The position numbers and the translations under genes were made by a program. Below are positions 27,988 through 37,676 of a stretch of DNA of 64,000 nucleotides, in pieces. The stretch covers positions 62,001 to 126,000 of the forward strand of contig NZ_JAUNXR010000002.1 in assembly GCF_030539665.1 (NCBI RefSeq), in the 5' to 3' direction. The notes under the pieces are model-generated. The model did not search any database. It saw only the letters and a list, made by a program, of their open reading frames with translations, and was not told the DNA's origin. Source of the stretch: Methanobrevibacter sp. (GTDB lineage: Archaea; Methanobacteriota; Methanobacteria; Methanobacteriales; Methanobacteriaceae). Positions within the stretch are counted from its first letter, which is position 1. Each line of letters opens with the position of its first letter.

Positions 27988-29124
27988 CTAAAAATTTTCC
28001 AAACATTCTTCTTTTAAGAAAAATGCATCCTCATTTTCCGGATTCTTAAGTAATACCTTATCAAAACTAGTTACTGCTTCCTCAAATCTTTGCAATTCCA
28101 TTAAAACTACACCTTTGTTTAGCAAAAAGTCAATATTGTTTTTTTCAATATCAATAGCAGCATTATAACAATCCAACGCCTTGTCAAATTGTCCCAAATC
28201 AATATATGCATTTCCCATCCTGTTTAGTGCATCTGCATCCTTTTCGGAATCGCCTAAAGACAATTCAACCGCTTTGTTGAATGATTCAATAGCTTCCTCC
28301 AATTTGCCCATGTCAGTCAAAAGGTTTCCGCGAGCATTCCAAACTTCAGGGTTTTCTCCATCAATCTTAATCAGTTTATCATAAACGTCTAATGCTTCGT
28401 CAAATGCATTTAAAACTTCTAAAATAAATCCCCTCCAATACAAGACTATTGGATTGTTTGGATTTGCCTCATATGCCGCATCACTTGCATCCAAAGCTGC
28501 AAAGACATCCCCCGCATTTAGAAGTGCTATAGCTTTGTTGTTTATGATGTATTCATTATCCTCATCAATTGCCAATGCCTTGTCATAACATTCAATAGCT
28601 CCTCCAAACTCCCCCAATCTTGAAAGGTTATCTCCCTGCTTATTCAGCAAATAAACGTCATTTGGATCTATTTTTAAGGCAGCATTATAACATAATGTGG
28701 ACTTGTCATACTTTCCCGTATCAAAAAGAATATCTGCCCTTTGTGTAATCATGGCCTTTTCGTCAATTTTATCCCCTTTCCAATCATCCACATCGAGCTT
28801 TTTAAAATGAATTATTTGAAAATCGTCATTGTCCTTTATTTTTCCAGCATATTTCTTCTTAAACTCTTTAACCATTTCCTGAGAGTTTTTATAGCCTTCT
28901 GCTCTTGCTAATTCATCATTGTCTTTTAAATCCTTATATTTGATGGTTTCAACATCTTCAACAATGGCTTCAAATATCTTCTTTTTTTCTTTTGAAACTA
29001 GATTCCAGTAGCAGTATAGCCTATCCCCTTTTTTCAATGGAGTTTTCCAAAGCTTACGGATTGTCATTGTTTTTTTACCTGTGATTATATCAATATCCTG
29101 ACTTGAAAATGACAAAATAGGCAT
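27988..29124 (-). CDS. ASCH-domain protein with TPR repeats
   Basis: A 378-aa fusion. Residues 1-115 form an ASCH (PUA-like, RNA-binding type) domain, with GKKTMTIRK and LKKGDRLYCYW. From about 125 onwards there are about seven TPR motifs of 34 residues with the usual W/L-G-Y-A-P pattern, for example KYDKSTLCYNAALKIDP. TPRs normally mediate protein contacts. The ATG at 29124 has a GGGGGAG site; the upstream alternative lacks support. It lies 15 bp after a radical SAM gene at the end of a long minus-strand run. Function unknown. Confidence 0.8.
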   Translation of the reverse strand: MPILSFSSQDIDIITGKKTMTIRKLWKTPLKKGDRLYCYWNLVSKEKKKIFEAIVEDVETIKYKDLKDNDELARAEGYKNSQEMVKEFKKKYAGKIKDNDDFQIIHFKKLDVDDWKGDKIDEKAMITQRADILFDTGKYDKSTLCYNAALKIDPNDVYLLNKQGDNLSRLGEFGGAIECYDKALAIDEDNEYIINNKAIALLNAGDVFAALDASDAAYEANPNNPIVLYWRGFILEVLNAFDEALDVYDKLIKIDGENPEVWNARGNLLTDMGKLEEAIESFNKAVELSLGDSEKDADALNRMGNAYIDLGQFDKALDCYNAAIDIEKNNIDFLLNKGVVLMELQRFEEAVTSFDKVLLKNPENEDAFFLKEECLENF

Positions 29125-29139
29125 TTGAAACTCCCCCAA

Positions 29140-29847
29140 TTAATTTATAACTTGCGCTCCGAATTCTGCTGTTTTGACCTTGATTGTTCCATCAAAATAA
29201 TCTTTTAGGGATTCCGCCAGTTTAGTGAGTTCTACTGCATTTGGATTGTCTACATGCTCTAGGGCAGGATCCAATACGTTCTTGTTTCTGAACTGCTGAA
29301 TCGTATAGATGTCTGATTTGACAGAACTGGCTATTTTTCTAATATCTTCATCCTTATGTAAAGTTGGAACCACGGTTGTCCTGGTTTCCAGCGTTACTCC
29401 GTAGCTGTTGATAATCTCCATTGAATTTTTAACGTCCTCTCCGACATCTTCTCCAACAACGTGTCTGTAATCTTCAAATGGAGCTTTTATATCCAATGAA
29501 ACAAAATCAATTAAATCTTCCTTTAAAAGCTTATCCAATTCTTCAGGATAGATTCCGCTAGTGTCAAGCTTTGTTTTTAGATTTAATTGCTTTACATATT
29601 TCAAAATTTCTTTAACGGCTTCTGTTTGTAGTAATGGTTCTCCTCCAGAAATCACTATTGCATCCAAAAAGTCCTTTGAGGAATCTATTTCTTCACAAAT
29701 CTCTTCCAATGTTACTTCAGTATGGTCATTTATCAATTCCACATTATGGCAGAATCTGCAGCATAGCGGACATCCTGACATGAATATGACCAGGGACATG
29801 TTTCCATGAAATTCAACAGAGGAGATTACCGTTCCACCAACAAACAT
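29140..29847 (-). CDS. Radical SAM protein, anaerobic RNR-activase-like
   Basis: A 235-aa radical SAM enzyme with the cluster motif Cys26-x3-Cys30-x2-Cys33 in CPLCCRFC, followed by ISGGEPLLQ (SAM-binding glycine-rich motif). Length and order match the NrdG/PflA-like activases that make a glycyl radical on a partner. No partner glycyl-radical enzyme is in the window, so the target is unknown. Its start overlaps the hisC stop by one base. Confidence 0.8.
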   Translation of the reverse strand: MFVGGTVISSVEFHGNMSLVIFMSGCPLCCRFCHNVELINDHTEVTLEEICEEIDSSKDFLDAIVISGGEPLLQTEAVKEILKYVKQLNLKTKLDTSGIYPEELDKLLKEDLIDFVSLDIKAPFEDYRHVVGEDVGEDVKNSMEIINSYGVTLETRTTVVPTLHKDEDIRKIASSVKSDIYTIQQFRNKNVLDPALEHVDNPNAVELTKLAESLKDYFDGTIKVKTAEFGAQVIN

Positions 29848-30944
29848 TATTCTAAAACCTTTTTCATAATTTCAATGAACTTTTCATTTTCATCCTGAGT
29901 ACATATACTGATTCTTACCCAGTAATCGTCAAGCCCCTTGAAGGAAGTGCAGTCACGCACAATTATTCCTTCAGCCATTAGCTTACGAGTTAATTCTGTT
30001 GCTGTCATTCCAGTATCTTCAACATTGAATAGGATGAAGTTTGATTTTGATGGAAATACCTTAAGAGAATCGATCTTATCCAATTCTGAATATAAATATT
30101 CCCTACTAGCTATTCCATCCCTGATTGATCTTTCGATGTATTCCTTGTCCTTAAGAGTTTCCAAAGCTGCAATATATGATAATCTTGTTAAGGAGAATAC
30201 TGGTTTGATTCTGAAGATGTATTCAATTACTTCCGGAGAGGATATTCCAAAACCAATTCTCATTCCTGCCAAACCCATTACTTTGGACATGGTTCTTATT
30301 ATGAATATATTCGGATACTTTTCAATCATATCCTTGTTTGTTATTTCTGCAAATTCGAAATATGCCTCATCAACGACTACCAGTATATCTTCATTTATCT
30401 CAGCAATCCTTGCAATGTCCTCTTGGGATATCAGAGTTCCTGTTGGATTGTTTGGAGTGCATAAGAATATCATTTTTGTTTTTTCTGTAATTGAATTTAT
30501 TACAGAATCAACATCTAGCTTATTTTCCTCCATATCCCAACGAGCATATACAGGTACTGCACCATATTGCAATAAAAGATACTCATAGTACATATAAGAT
30601 GGAAGAGGGACAATAAATTCATCACCTTCATCAATAAAAGTCTTAGCTAATACATCGATTATTTCATCTGCTCCATCCCCACCAACGATTACCTGATCGT
30701 CATCCACACCAGAATAAAGTGCATATTCATGTATAAGTTCTCTCAAATCAGATTCCGGATATCTGTTGATGTTTACCTCTTCACGAATGGCTGCAAGGGC
30801 TTTTGGAGAAGGACCCCATGGGTTTTCATTGGAACCCAATTTAATGATATCCTCCTTTTTAAGGCCGAATTCGGCAGCTATCTCATCCTGAGATCTTCCT
30901 GGAACATAAGAATCCATTTCACTTACAATTTGTCTCGGTTTCAT
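29847..30944 (-). CDS. hisC: Histidinol-phosphate aminotransferase
   Basis: PLP-dependent fold-type I aminotransferase converting imidazole acetol phosphate to histidinol phosphate. The 365-aa protein has [12 protein letters not shown] (about residues 39-50), the NNPTG motif, DEAYFEF and the PLP-lysine region [15 protein letters not shown]. Relaxed activity on aromatic amino acids is possible. It sits between the gamma-CA-like gene (3-bp gap) and the radical SAM gene, in the apgM-glmM-glmU run. Confidence 0.9.
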   Translation of the reverse strand: MKPRQIVSEMDSYVPGRSQDEIAAEFGLKKEDIIKLGSNENPWGPSPKALAAIREEVNINRYPESDLRELIHEYALYSGVDDDQVIVGGDGADEIIDVLAKTFIDEGDEFIVPLPSYMYYEYLLLQYGAVPVYARWDMEENKLDVDSVINSITEKTKMIFLCTPNNPTGTLISQEDIARIAEINEDILVVVDEAYFEFAEITNKDMIEKYPNIFIIRTMSKVMGLAGMRIGFGISSPEVIEYIFRIKPVFSLTRLSYIAALETLKDKEYIERSIRDGIASREYLYSELDKIDSLKVFPSKSNFILFNVEDTGMTATELTRKLMAEGIIVRDCTSFKGLDDYWVRISICTQDENEKFIEIMKKVLE

Positions 30945-30947
30945 AAT

Positions 30948-31430
30948 TTAGTCTTCTTTATAATTTTTAGAAAGTTCGCAGTATTTATCTGCATTTTCTT
31001 GAATGTGTTTTACTTGTTCTGGAGTTAATTGCTTAACTACCTTTGCAGGAACTCCCAAAATCAAACTTCCTTCTGGAAATTCTTTGCCTTCACTTACAAC
31101 GGCACCAGCACCTACAATACAGTTTTTGTTAATATGTGCACCATTCAAAACGGTTGCATTCATACCAATCAAAACGTTATCTTCTAATGTACAGCCATGA
31201 ATAACAGCACCATGACCTATTGAAACATTATCTTTAATTTCAACCGGGAATTCATCAGAACAATGAATTACGCAGTTGTCTTGAACATTGGAATTGTTTC
31301 CAATTTTGATTGGGGCAACATCTCCACGAATTACTGCACCATGCCAAACTGATGCGTTTTCGCCTAATTCAACATCCCCCAATACTTGAGCACCTGGACA
31401 TATTATTACAGAGTCTTTTTTATTAATCAT
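30948..31430 (-). CDS. Gamma-carbonic-anhydrase-like left-handed beta-helix protein
   Basis: A 160-aa hexapeptide-repeat protein, trimeric in this family. The three metal-ligand histidines are visible in VIHC, SIGHG and VIHG, and the pattern of V-x-x-G hexads runs across residues 15-125, with a C-terminal helix. It may be a carbonic anhydrase or a small-molecule acyltransferase; the loop carrying the proton-shuttle Glu of Cam is not obvious. It is 12 bp downstream of glmU. Confidence 0.82.
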   Translation of the reverse strand: MINKKDSVIICPGAQVLGDVELGENASVWHGAVIRGDVAPIKIGNNSNVQDNCVIHCSDEFPVEIKDNVSIGHGAVIHGCTLEDNVLIGMNATVLNGAHINKNCIVGAGAVVSEGKEFPEGSLILGVPAKVVKQLTPEQVKHIQENADKYCELSKNYKED

Positions 31431-31442
31431 AATATAACATCC

Positions 31443-32732
31443 TTAATCTTTAGGTTTGTCTTTATTTTTATCTTGGATAATATGATTTTGTTTTACCAAT
31501 ACACGAGTATCGGAAGGCACATCATCATATAACAAAACGCCTGAACCGATTGTGGAATTGTAACCTACCTGAACACCTGGAGACAAACTTGAGTTAATTC
31601 CTGTTTTAACAGAATCTCCAATAATAGCTCCGAGTTTACGTCTACCACTATCTATTTTGCGGCCTTTAACCTTGGTCTTAACGTTTTCATTGTCAAAACG
31701 CAAGTTTGCAATGTTGGTTCCGGCAGCAATATTACAATTGGAACCTATTACAGAGTCACCAACATAGCTCAAATGGCTGACATTGGTATTTTCCATAATG
31801 ATTGAATTTTTAATTTCAACGGCATTACCAACATGAACATTGTCACCGAAATAGGTATTTCCCCTAATGTAGGAATTAGGACCTATGTCACAGTTTTTAC
31901 CTATGTAAACGTTACCCTCGATATATACTCCTGAACGAATTACGCTTCCTTCATCAACATATACCTCTCCATGAATGGAAACTCCCTGTTCAACAGTTCC
32001 CCTGATTTCGGTTTTAAGCTCGGAAATCACATCTTCATTAACTTCAATAAGCTCCCAAGGCCTTCCCACATCAATCCAATCCTTATCTGTTTTAAGGCCG
32101 ATTACCTTTTTGCCGTCTTCAATCTGCATGGTAACTGAATCTGTGATTTCATATTCTCCGCGTTCAGACAATTCTGTCTTTTCGATTTTATCAAAGATAT
32201 CCCCATTGAACATGTAGATACCTGCGTTAATCAGATTGCTTGGAGCTTCTTCAAGACTTGGCTTTTCAATGATGCTTTTAATATTATTTCCATCAAGTTC
32301 AACCACACCAAAGGCAGTCGGATCCTCCACTTCAGTCAGTAACATTAAAGTGTCAGGAGATTCGCTATTGAATTCTGTTATGATTTCCTCAATAACATCC
32401 TCATCCAGAATAATGTCTCCATTTAAAACAATCAAACTTTCATTAATGAAATCCTTGGCATAGCTTATCGCATTAGCTGTTCCTAAAAAGTCTTTTTGTC
32501 TAGCATAACTTATATTAACGCCAAAATCAGAACCGTCACCAAAATAATCCCTGACTATTTCTTCCTTATATCTTACAATAAGTAAAATATCTGTAATTCC
32601 GTTTTCTCTTAAAGATTCAATATTGTGCTGAATGATCGGTTTTCCAGCAACCGGCAACATTGTTTTAGGCTTGGTGAGTGTTAACGGCCTCATTCTAGAC
32701 CCTTCACCAGCACTTAAAATTATAGCTTTCAT
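31443..32732 (-). CDS. glmU: Bifunctional GlmU-type sugar-1-phosphate nucleotidylyltransferase/acetyltransferase
   Basis: The 429-aa protein couples a nucleotidyltransferase domain (residues 1-230; LSAGEGSRMRPLT and LNGDIILD) to a left-handed beta-helix (about 250-410) with hexapeptide repeats such as NCDIGPNSYI. It would acetylate glucosamine-1-phosphate and form UDP-GlcNAc, feeding pseudomurein and glycans. The gene follows glmM by 50 bp, which supports the same pathway. Archaeal homologues can also use glucose-1-phosphate and dTTP, so the substrate range is not certain. Confidence 0.86.
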   Translation of the reverse strand: MKAIILSAGEGSRMRPLTLTKPKTMLPVAGKPIIQHNIESLRENGITDILLIVRYKEEIVRDYFGDGSDFGVNISYARQKDFLGTANAISYAKDFINESLIVLNGDIILDEDVIEEIITEFNSESPDTLMLLTEVEDPTAFGVVELDGNNIKSIIEKPSLEEAPSNLINAGIYMFNGDIFDKIEKTELSERGEYEITDSVTMQIEDGKKVIGLKTDKDWIDVGRPWELIEVNEDVISELKTEIRGTVEQGVSIHGEVYVDEGSVIRSGVYIEGNVYIGKNCDIGPNSYIRGNTYFGDNVHVGNAVEIKNSIIMENTNVSHLSYVGDSVIGSNCNIAAGTNIANLRFDNENVKTKVKGRKIDSGRRKLGAIIGDSVKTGINSSLSPGVQVGYNSTIGSGVLLYDDVPSDTRVLVKQNHIIQDKNKDKPKD

Positions 32733-32782
32733 TTTATGAACCTCATTTTAAATATTGTTAATATTTATACTGTTTGAAATAA

Positions 32783-34129
32783 TTATAAGTTTTCATTGAT
32801 TATTCTCAAACATACATCACGAATAAATTCTGCCCTTTCACTATCTTTTGACTCCAATGTTATGCGGACATAATCTTCAGTACCTGATGGCCTTACCAAA
32901 ACCCAGCTGCCATCGTCAAAGGTTATTCTAACTCCATCAATACCATTTATTTCCTTAATGTCGTCAAATGCTTCTGACAATAACTCTTCCATATTTTCCA
33001 TAATGGCTATTTTGGCCTCTTTGGAACATGTGACTTTTTCACGAATGTTAGGGTATGAAGGAATCTCCTCTAAAAGTTCTGATAATTTTCCTTCCTTTGA
33101 AACCAGTTCGGCCATTCTCAAACCTGAAAGAATACCGTCGGGACACATGCAGAAGTCCGGGTGAAGCCATGTACCGGAAGGTTCTCCACCAAATGTGGCC
33201 TCTTCTTCAATTATAACTTCTGCCACATTTACATCTCCAACCTTAGTTCTTAAAACGCTGCCTCCAACAGATTCCAATGCCTCATCCATACATATTCCTG
33301 CATCAACTGTTGTTACAACAACTCCACCAAATTGTTTTGAGATTAATGCAAGCAAACTGTCGAATGGAGATATGTTTCCTTTTTCATCTACTGTAATCAT
33401 CCTATCTGCATCACCGTCATGAGCAATTCCCAAATCTGCCCCAACAGCTACGACAGTTTTCATTAAGTCCTGAAGGTTGTCTGCATTAGGTTCAGGGTTT
33501 CTTCCTGGGAAAAATCCATCTGGTTGGGAGTTTAAGGTTGTTACTTCACAACCTGCTTTTCTAAATACTAAAGGTGATATTTCAGAACCTGCTCCAGATG
33601 CGCAGTCAATTACTACCTTGAAACCTTCCTTAATGTCAACCAAATTAACCAAGTCATCTATATATTGGCCTTTGATTTCCTCATTATATTTCAATTGACC
33701 AATTTTATCCCATTCAACTGAAATATACTCGCAGTTATTGTATATTCTTTCAATTTCCTCTTCCTGAATTGAAGTATAAGCCATACCATTCCTATTCCAT
33801 ATTTTGATTCCGTTGTATGGTGATGGATTATGGGAAGCGGTAAGCATAATTCCTGCATCAGCATCTAATTTTTCACATGCATATCCCACCAGAGGTGTTG
33901 GAACCATGCCTATTTTTATAACGTTTACTCCACCTTCCAAAAGACCTGCACAAATAGCCTGATCAAGCATTTCATTGGAAGTTCTAGTATCATATCCTAA
34001 AACGACATCTCCGGAATTTCCCAAATAATATGCCAATGATTTACCTACCTTCAAGGCCAATTCTGCAGTTACCTCTTCTTTTACAAGGCCCCTTATGCCC
34101 GATGTTCCAAATAGCTTTTTATCCGCCAT
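32783..34129 (-). CDS. glmM: Phosphohexomutase (phosphoglucosamine mutase type), copy 2
   Basis: A 448-aa phosphohexomutase. Ser99 lies in TASHNP, the DGDAD metal loop is at 238-242, and RPSGTED comes near the end. Adjacent glmU makes GlcN-6-P to GlcN-1-P the probable reaction. Compared with copy 1 at 26306, the phosphate loop is RPSGTEDYVR instead of RPSGTEPIFR, which suggests a different sugar phosphate. The start has an AAGGAGG site 12 bp after apgM. Confidence 0.85.
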   Translation of the reverse strand: MADKKLFGTSGIRGLVKEEVTAELALKVGKSLAYYLGNSGDVVLGYDTRTSNEMLDQAICAGLLEGGVNVIKIGMVPTPLVGYACEKLDADAGIMLTASHNPSPYNGIKIWNRNGMAYTSIQEEEIERIYNNCEYISVEWDKIGQLKYNEEIKGQYIDDLVNLVDIKEGFKVVIDCASGAGSEISPLVFRKAGCEVTTLNSQPDGFFPGRNPEPNADNLQDLMKTVVAVGADLGIAHDGDADRMITVDEKGNISPFDSLLALISKQFGGVVVTTVDAGICMDEALESVGGSVLRTKVGDVNVAEVIIEEEATFGGEPSGTWLHPDFCMCPDGILSGLRMAELVSKEGKLSELLEEIPSYPNIREKVTCSKEAKIAIMENMEELLSEAFDDIKEINGIDGVRITFDDGSWVLVRPSGTEDYVRITLESKDSERAEFIRDVCLRIINENL

Positions 34130-34141
34130 AGAGGAACCTCC

Positions 34142-35380
34142 TTAAGCTCCAAACTTATGGGAATTGTTCATTAAATCCATTAAAATGTTCATGACATCTG
34201 AACCGCGAATTCTGCCAAGTCCACCTTTTGCAGCATCAACTTCGGAGAACTTTTCAACATCGTCAACCCTTACCTCAGGACCCATGATGATCATAGGGAC
34301 AGGATCTCCGGAATGATTCATGACAGAAATAGGAGTTGAATGGTCAGCTGTTAAAATCAAATAAACATCTTCCAGGTTTTTAAGCTTGCTCATTACAACG
34401 TCGTCAACCTTTTCAATGAATTCAAGTTTTTCCTTCATATTTCCATCGTGACCTGCTTCATCAGCACCGTCAATGTTTACAAGGAAAAAGTTGTGATCGG
34501 TATTTTCCACCTGATCGATGATGGTATCCACAATATTATCCAAATTGGTGTCAACTCCACCAGTAACATCATCCATTTCAATAATATCCATTCCTGCAAA
34601 TCTGCAGATACCCATAATAAGGCCTGTTTCAGCAATACATGCGGAATTTACTTCATACTTCTCATTAATAGGCTCTACAACAGGAACTGCACCTGCACCA
34701 CGAGGAATGATAATGTTAGCTGGAGGCTCACCATTTTCAATTCTTTCGAGGTTGACCGGATGATCCTTAACCATCTCATAAGATTTGGCCACTAGCTTGT
34801 TTAAAATATCGGCAGTTCTTTTAGCTTCTTCAGAATCATCTAGCGGTTTGACTTCTTTTGGCTTGTTTCCTTCAACCTTAGGGTCAGCGTCACTTACCTT
34901 ATCGGACAACCCTTCACCCCTAAGCACTAAAACTGCCCTATGACCTGTGGATTCCTTGAAAATAATTTTAATGTCAGGATAGTCTTCAAGAACCATGGTG
35001 TTTAAAACGTCGACGATGTCCTTGGTTCCTTCCCTAATTCTTCCTGCACGCCTGTCTGTAACAATTCCATTTTCATCTGCAGTTGAAAAATTACATCTGA
35101 ATGCAATATCTCCCGGAATTACATCTACGCCAACACCTGAAGCTTCAAATGGACCTCTTCCAGTGTAAACAACATACGGATCATAGCCTAAAATTGAAAT
35201 GTGAGCTGTGTCACTACCGGGAATTATTCCTGGAGCAATAGAATCCATAATACCAGTAATACCATTTTTTGCCATTTCATCCATATTTGGAGTGTTAGCA
35301 GCTTGAAGTGGAGTTTGATTATCAAGCTCTTTTAAAGGACGGTCTCCCATACCATCCATGATTAATATGATTCCTTTCAT
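34142..35380 (-). CDS. apgM: 2,3-bisphosphoglycerate-independent phosphoglycerate mutase (archaeal type)
   Basis: Interconverts 3- and 2-phosphoglycerate in glycolysis/gluconeogenesis. The 412-aa protein has the alkaline-phosphatase-superfamily metal motifs MDGMGDRP (residues 8-15), [13 protein letters not shown] with the nucleophile Ser, GADEAGHDG and TADHSTP. Archaeal-type enzymes are about 400 aa, shorter than bacterial GpmI, as here. It leads the run apgM-glmM-glmU-gammaCA-hisC. A GGTGAT site precedes the ATG. Confidence 0.92.
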   Translation of the reverse strand: MKGIILIMDGMGDRPLKELDNQTPLQAANTPNMDEMAKNGITGIMDSIAPGIIPGSDTAHISILGYDPYVVYTGRGPFEASGVGVDVIPGDIAFRCNFSTADENGIVTDRRAGRIREGTKDIVDVLNTMVLEDYPDIKIIFKESTGHRAVLVLRGEGLSDKVSDADPKVEGNKPKEVKPLDDSEEAKRTADILNKLVAKSYEMVKDHPVNLERIENGEPPANIIIPRGAGAVPVVEPINEKYEVNSACIAETGLIMGICRFAGMDIIEMDDVTGGVDTNLDNIVDTIIDQVENTDHNFFLVNIDGADEAGHDGNMKEKLEFIEKVDDVVMSKLKNLEDVYLILTADHSTPISVMNHSGDPVPMIIMGPEVRVDDVEKFSEVDAAKGGLGRIRGSDVMNILMDLMNNSHKFGA

Positions 35381-35518
35381 AATATCACCTTTTGAATTTA
35401 AAAAAATAAAAAAAATTATTGCTATTATATTAAATATTATATTACAAAGTTTAAATAATTTTATTTTTTAAGTGAATTGAGTTAAAATTCAATCAGTAAA
35501 AAAAGTAAATAAAAGAAG

Positions 35519-36211
35519 TTAGATTAGTATAATGCCAACAATCGCACCTGTAATTGTAGCAATCAAATTAACATGTTCGTTTGTAAGCATTTCCTTTCTC
35601 TCGAATGTAGCTCCAAGAAAACTGTCCATAAAACAACCTATGGTTCCGGAAACGATAGCTACAATCAATCCTGAAAATGGATTTGATACAATTCCCAAAA
35701 GATATGCCGCTATTCCGATTATTGCAGCCCCTCCAATTCCGGCAGCAGTTCCTAAAACAGATACTGCACCGTCAGTTCCAGGCTCTACTTTTTTAAATGT
35801 TGTAATAAGGCGAGGGGTTGTTGTTACTCCGATTTCACTAGCTAAAGTGTCTGCAGTTGCTGTTGAAATCGCTCCAATGAATCCTCCTACAAACGGCAGG
35901 TAATAACCTCCAAAGGCAGCCATCATAAATGCCACTATACCATTGGATATAACATTTTTAGTTGTTCTTTGTCCTTCAAATTCTCCTAAAAATGTCTTAT
36001 AACGTTTTGCATATCTTGTTGCAATTAATGATAAAATCAAGAATAGGATTAAAAGCAAAAGCCAGTTAACTCCTGCTGAGAAAATAATAACGATTCCCAT
36101 TATAACCATGAAAAGAGATCCTAAAAGATCCAACGCTTTTCTTTTGTATGTGAAAAATCCCAATATGAATAATAAAATCACATAACCCCAATTTATCATC
36201 AATTCTTCCAT
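35519..36211 (-). CDS. DUF92 family membrane protein
   Basis: A 230-aa polytopic protein with about six to seven membrane segments. The loop FVGGFIGAISTATADTLASEIG (split, about 108-129) and FFGATF-like FLGATFERK are typical of DUF92. The family includes a phytyl-phosphate kinase in plants (VTE6), so a role in polyprenyl phosphate metabolism is possible but unproven here. It lies alone between apgM and rps3ae. Confidence 0.8.
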   Translation of the reverse strand: MEELMINWGYVILLFILGFFTYKRKALDLLGSLFMVIMGIVIIFSAGVNWLLLLILFLILSLIATRYAKRYKTFLGEFEGQRTTKNVISNGIVAFMMAAFGGYYLPFVGGFIGAISTATADTLASEIGVTTTPRLITTFKKVEPGTDGAVSVLGTAAGIGGAAIIGIAAYLLGIVSNPFSGLIVAIVSGTIGCFMDSFLGATFERKEMLTNEHVNLIATITGAIVGIILI

Positions 36212-36372
36212 ATGAAAACCTGCATTATAATTTGTAATAATATTTGTTTCGATTAATAAATAAACATAACTAAAAAATCAGTGAAAATTAGCTGTTTATG
36301 ACAATTTAAAATAAACTTAAAAATAGCATAAAATTATGAAAATGTTAAAAAAAAGAAGTTGAAATAAAGTAT

Positions 36373-36960
36373 TTAGTTTAATACTTTACTTTTGATAATT
36401 TCCACTCTTTTGAGAGGGTAGATTTTTTTAGCAGTGTGGTAAACTTCACTAGCTAATTTACCGTTTACAGCTGATTTTACTAAGTCATCGAAGGTTTTTT
36501 CAGCTGCTGCTTCTTTTAATAAATCAGTGATTACTTCTCTCATGTATTTTTGTTGGGAAGATTTAGCTCTTCTGGTAGTTACAGCCAATACATGGAGCTT
36601 GATTCTGCGATCATCTTTGGTTTTTACAATTACGGAAGTATCGATTCTACTGGTTCCTCTTCTAATCATACTTCTTACGTAATCGGTAGTGGTTTTGTGA
36701 CCAGTGAATTTGGTGTTTGCTACATCTCCAGCTACATTGTCAATTTCGAATCTGAGTTTGATGTATTGTTTTGAGAAATCACCGGTTAATTCTCTCATTG
36801 TGACTTCTACTCCTCTTCCAATAAGTAAGTCTGCATCTCTTGCTGGAGTTTCGCCTATTTCTTTGTCTTCAAATGAAATTGGAGTTTTTATTGTATACCA
36901 ATTTTTTTCTTTCCATGTATCACGTACTCTACGTCTTGCTTTTGATTTTCCTTTTGCCAT
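36373..36960 (-). CDS. rps3ae: Ribosomal protein S3Ae (eS1)
   Basis: Small-subunit protein found in archaea and eukaryotes. The 195-aa product is very basic, starts MAKGKSKARRRVRDTWKEKNWY and has TTRRAKSSQQKYMREVITD. Length matches archaeal eS1. It is monocistronic. The 382 bp upstream (36961-37342) contain its promoter, a TATA-like TTATATAA near 37093, and a short tandem repeat, but no gene. Confidence 0.95.
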   Translation of the reverse strand: MAKGKSKARRRVRDTWKEKNWYTIKTPISFEDKEIGETPARDADLLIGRGVEVTMRELTGDFSKQYIKLRFEIDNVAGDVANTKFTGHKTTTDYVRSMIRRGTSRIDTSVIVKTKDDRRIKLHVLAVTTRRAKSSQQKYMREVITDLLKEAAAEKTFDDLVKSAVNGKLASEVYHTAKKIYPLKRVEIIKSKVLN

Positions 36961-37232
36961 TATATCGACCTTTAAAAATTTTTCCCTTATAATTAGTTAT
37001 AATAAAATATAGCGCTTGCTACTTTAATTTTGTAAATATTAAATTGTTAAAAATAGTCGGTTATTATCTAATTTTCAACATCAATTACCAAATATTTATA
37101 TAATAAAAGTTTTATTTTTTAAAACCCGCCCATAAAGGTTATAATTAGATATTTTTCTTATGATATATAAATATAACCTACATTATTTAAGCTTAAAAAA
37201 TAAATTTGAATTTTTCGTATTTTTTACTTTAT

Positions 37233-37301
37233 AAATTTGTGGCAATCCACTTGCGAAATTTGTGGCAAATCACTTTATAAATTTGTGATAAATTCAAAAA
37301 T
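37233..37301. repeat. Three tandem 23-bp repeats
   Basis: Units begin AAATTTGTGG, AAATTTGTGG and AAATTTGTGA at 37233, 37256 and 37279, each 23 bp apart, and share most of their downstream part. They lie just after the NifX-like gene's upstream neighbour region, 41 bp before the NifX-like stop codon, in a long AT-rich spacer. Confidence 0.75.
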
Positions 37302-37342
37302 AGCTAAAAAAAATAAAAGTAAAATGAAGATAAAATCTTCAC

Positions 37343-37672
37343 CTAACCGTGCATAAAATTATAGTGTCTTATATATTTGTCGACTGCTTCCATAACTGGA
37401 GTTTCTTCTTCAACCACTAGCTTAATGCCTAAATCTTCAGCTTTAAGTTTGGTTTTGAAACCATATTGTTCACTTATGATAACATCACAATCTTCACATG
37501 CAACCAATACATCTGAACCTTGATGTTTTGCTGACTTTTTAATATCCAACTCACGGCGTTCAACGAATGTAACCCCATCCTTATCAGACCAATCATAAAT
37601 ATACAATGAATTTGCCTTTCCAAGATGCAAATTAACAGTTTTACCGTCAGTTGAAGCAACTGCTATTCTCAT
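37343..37672 (-). CDS. NifX/NifB-C-terminal-like (dinitrogenase iron-molybdenum cofactor) domain protein
   Basis: A 109-aa protein of the NifX/NafY-like fold family, used in several Fe-S or metal cofactor carriers. It opens MRIAVASTDGKTVNLHLGKA (the family's N-terminal signature) and has CEDCDVIISEQYG. I set the start at 37672 (GGTGAT site) because the upstream 15 residues do not look like the family. It overlaps no gene but abuts the Isf-like gene. No nif genes are near. Confidence 0.85.
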   Translation of the reverse strand: MRIAVASTDGKTVNLHLGKANSLYIYDWSDKDGVTFVERRELDIKKSAKHQGSDVLVACEDCDVIISEQYGFKTKLKAEDLGIKLVVEEETPVMEAVDKYIRHYNFMHG

Positions 37673-37676
37673 CAAA

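Noticed and set aside
37233-37301. A CRISPR array
   Set aside because: The three 23-bp units are directly adjacent, with no unique spacers between them and no cas genes in the window.
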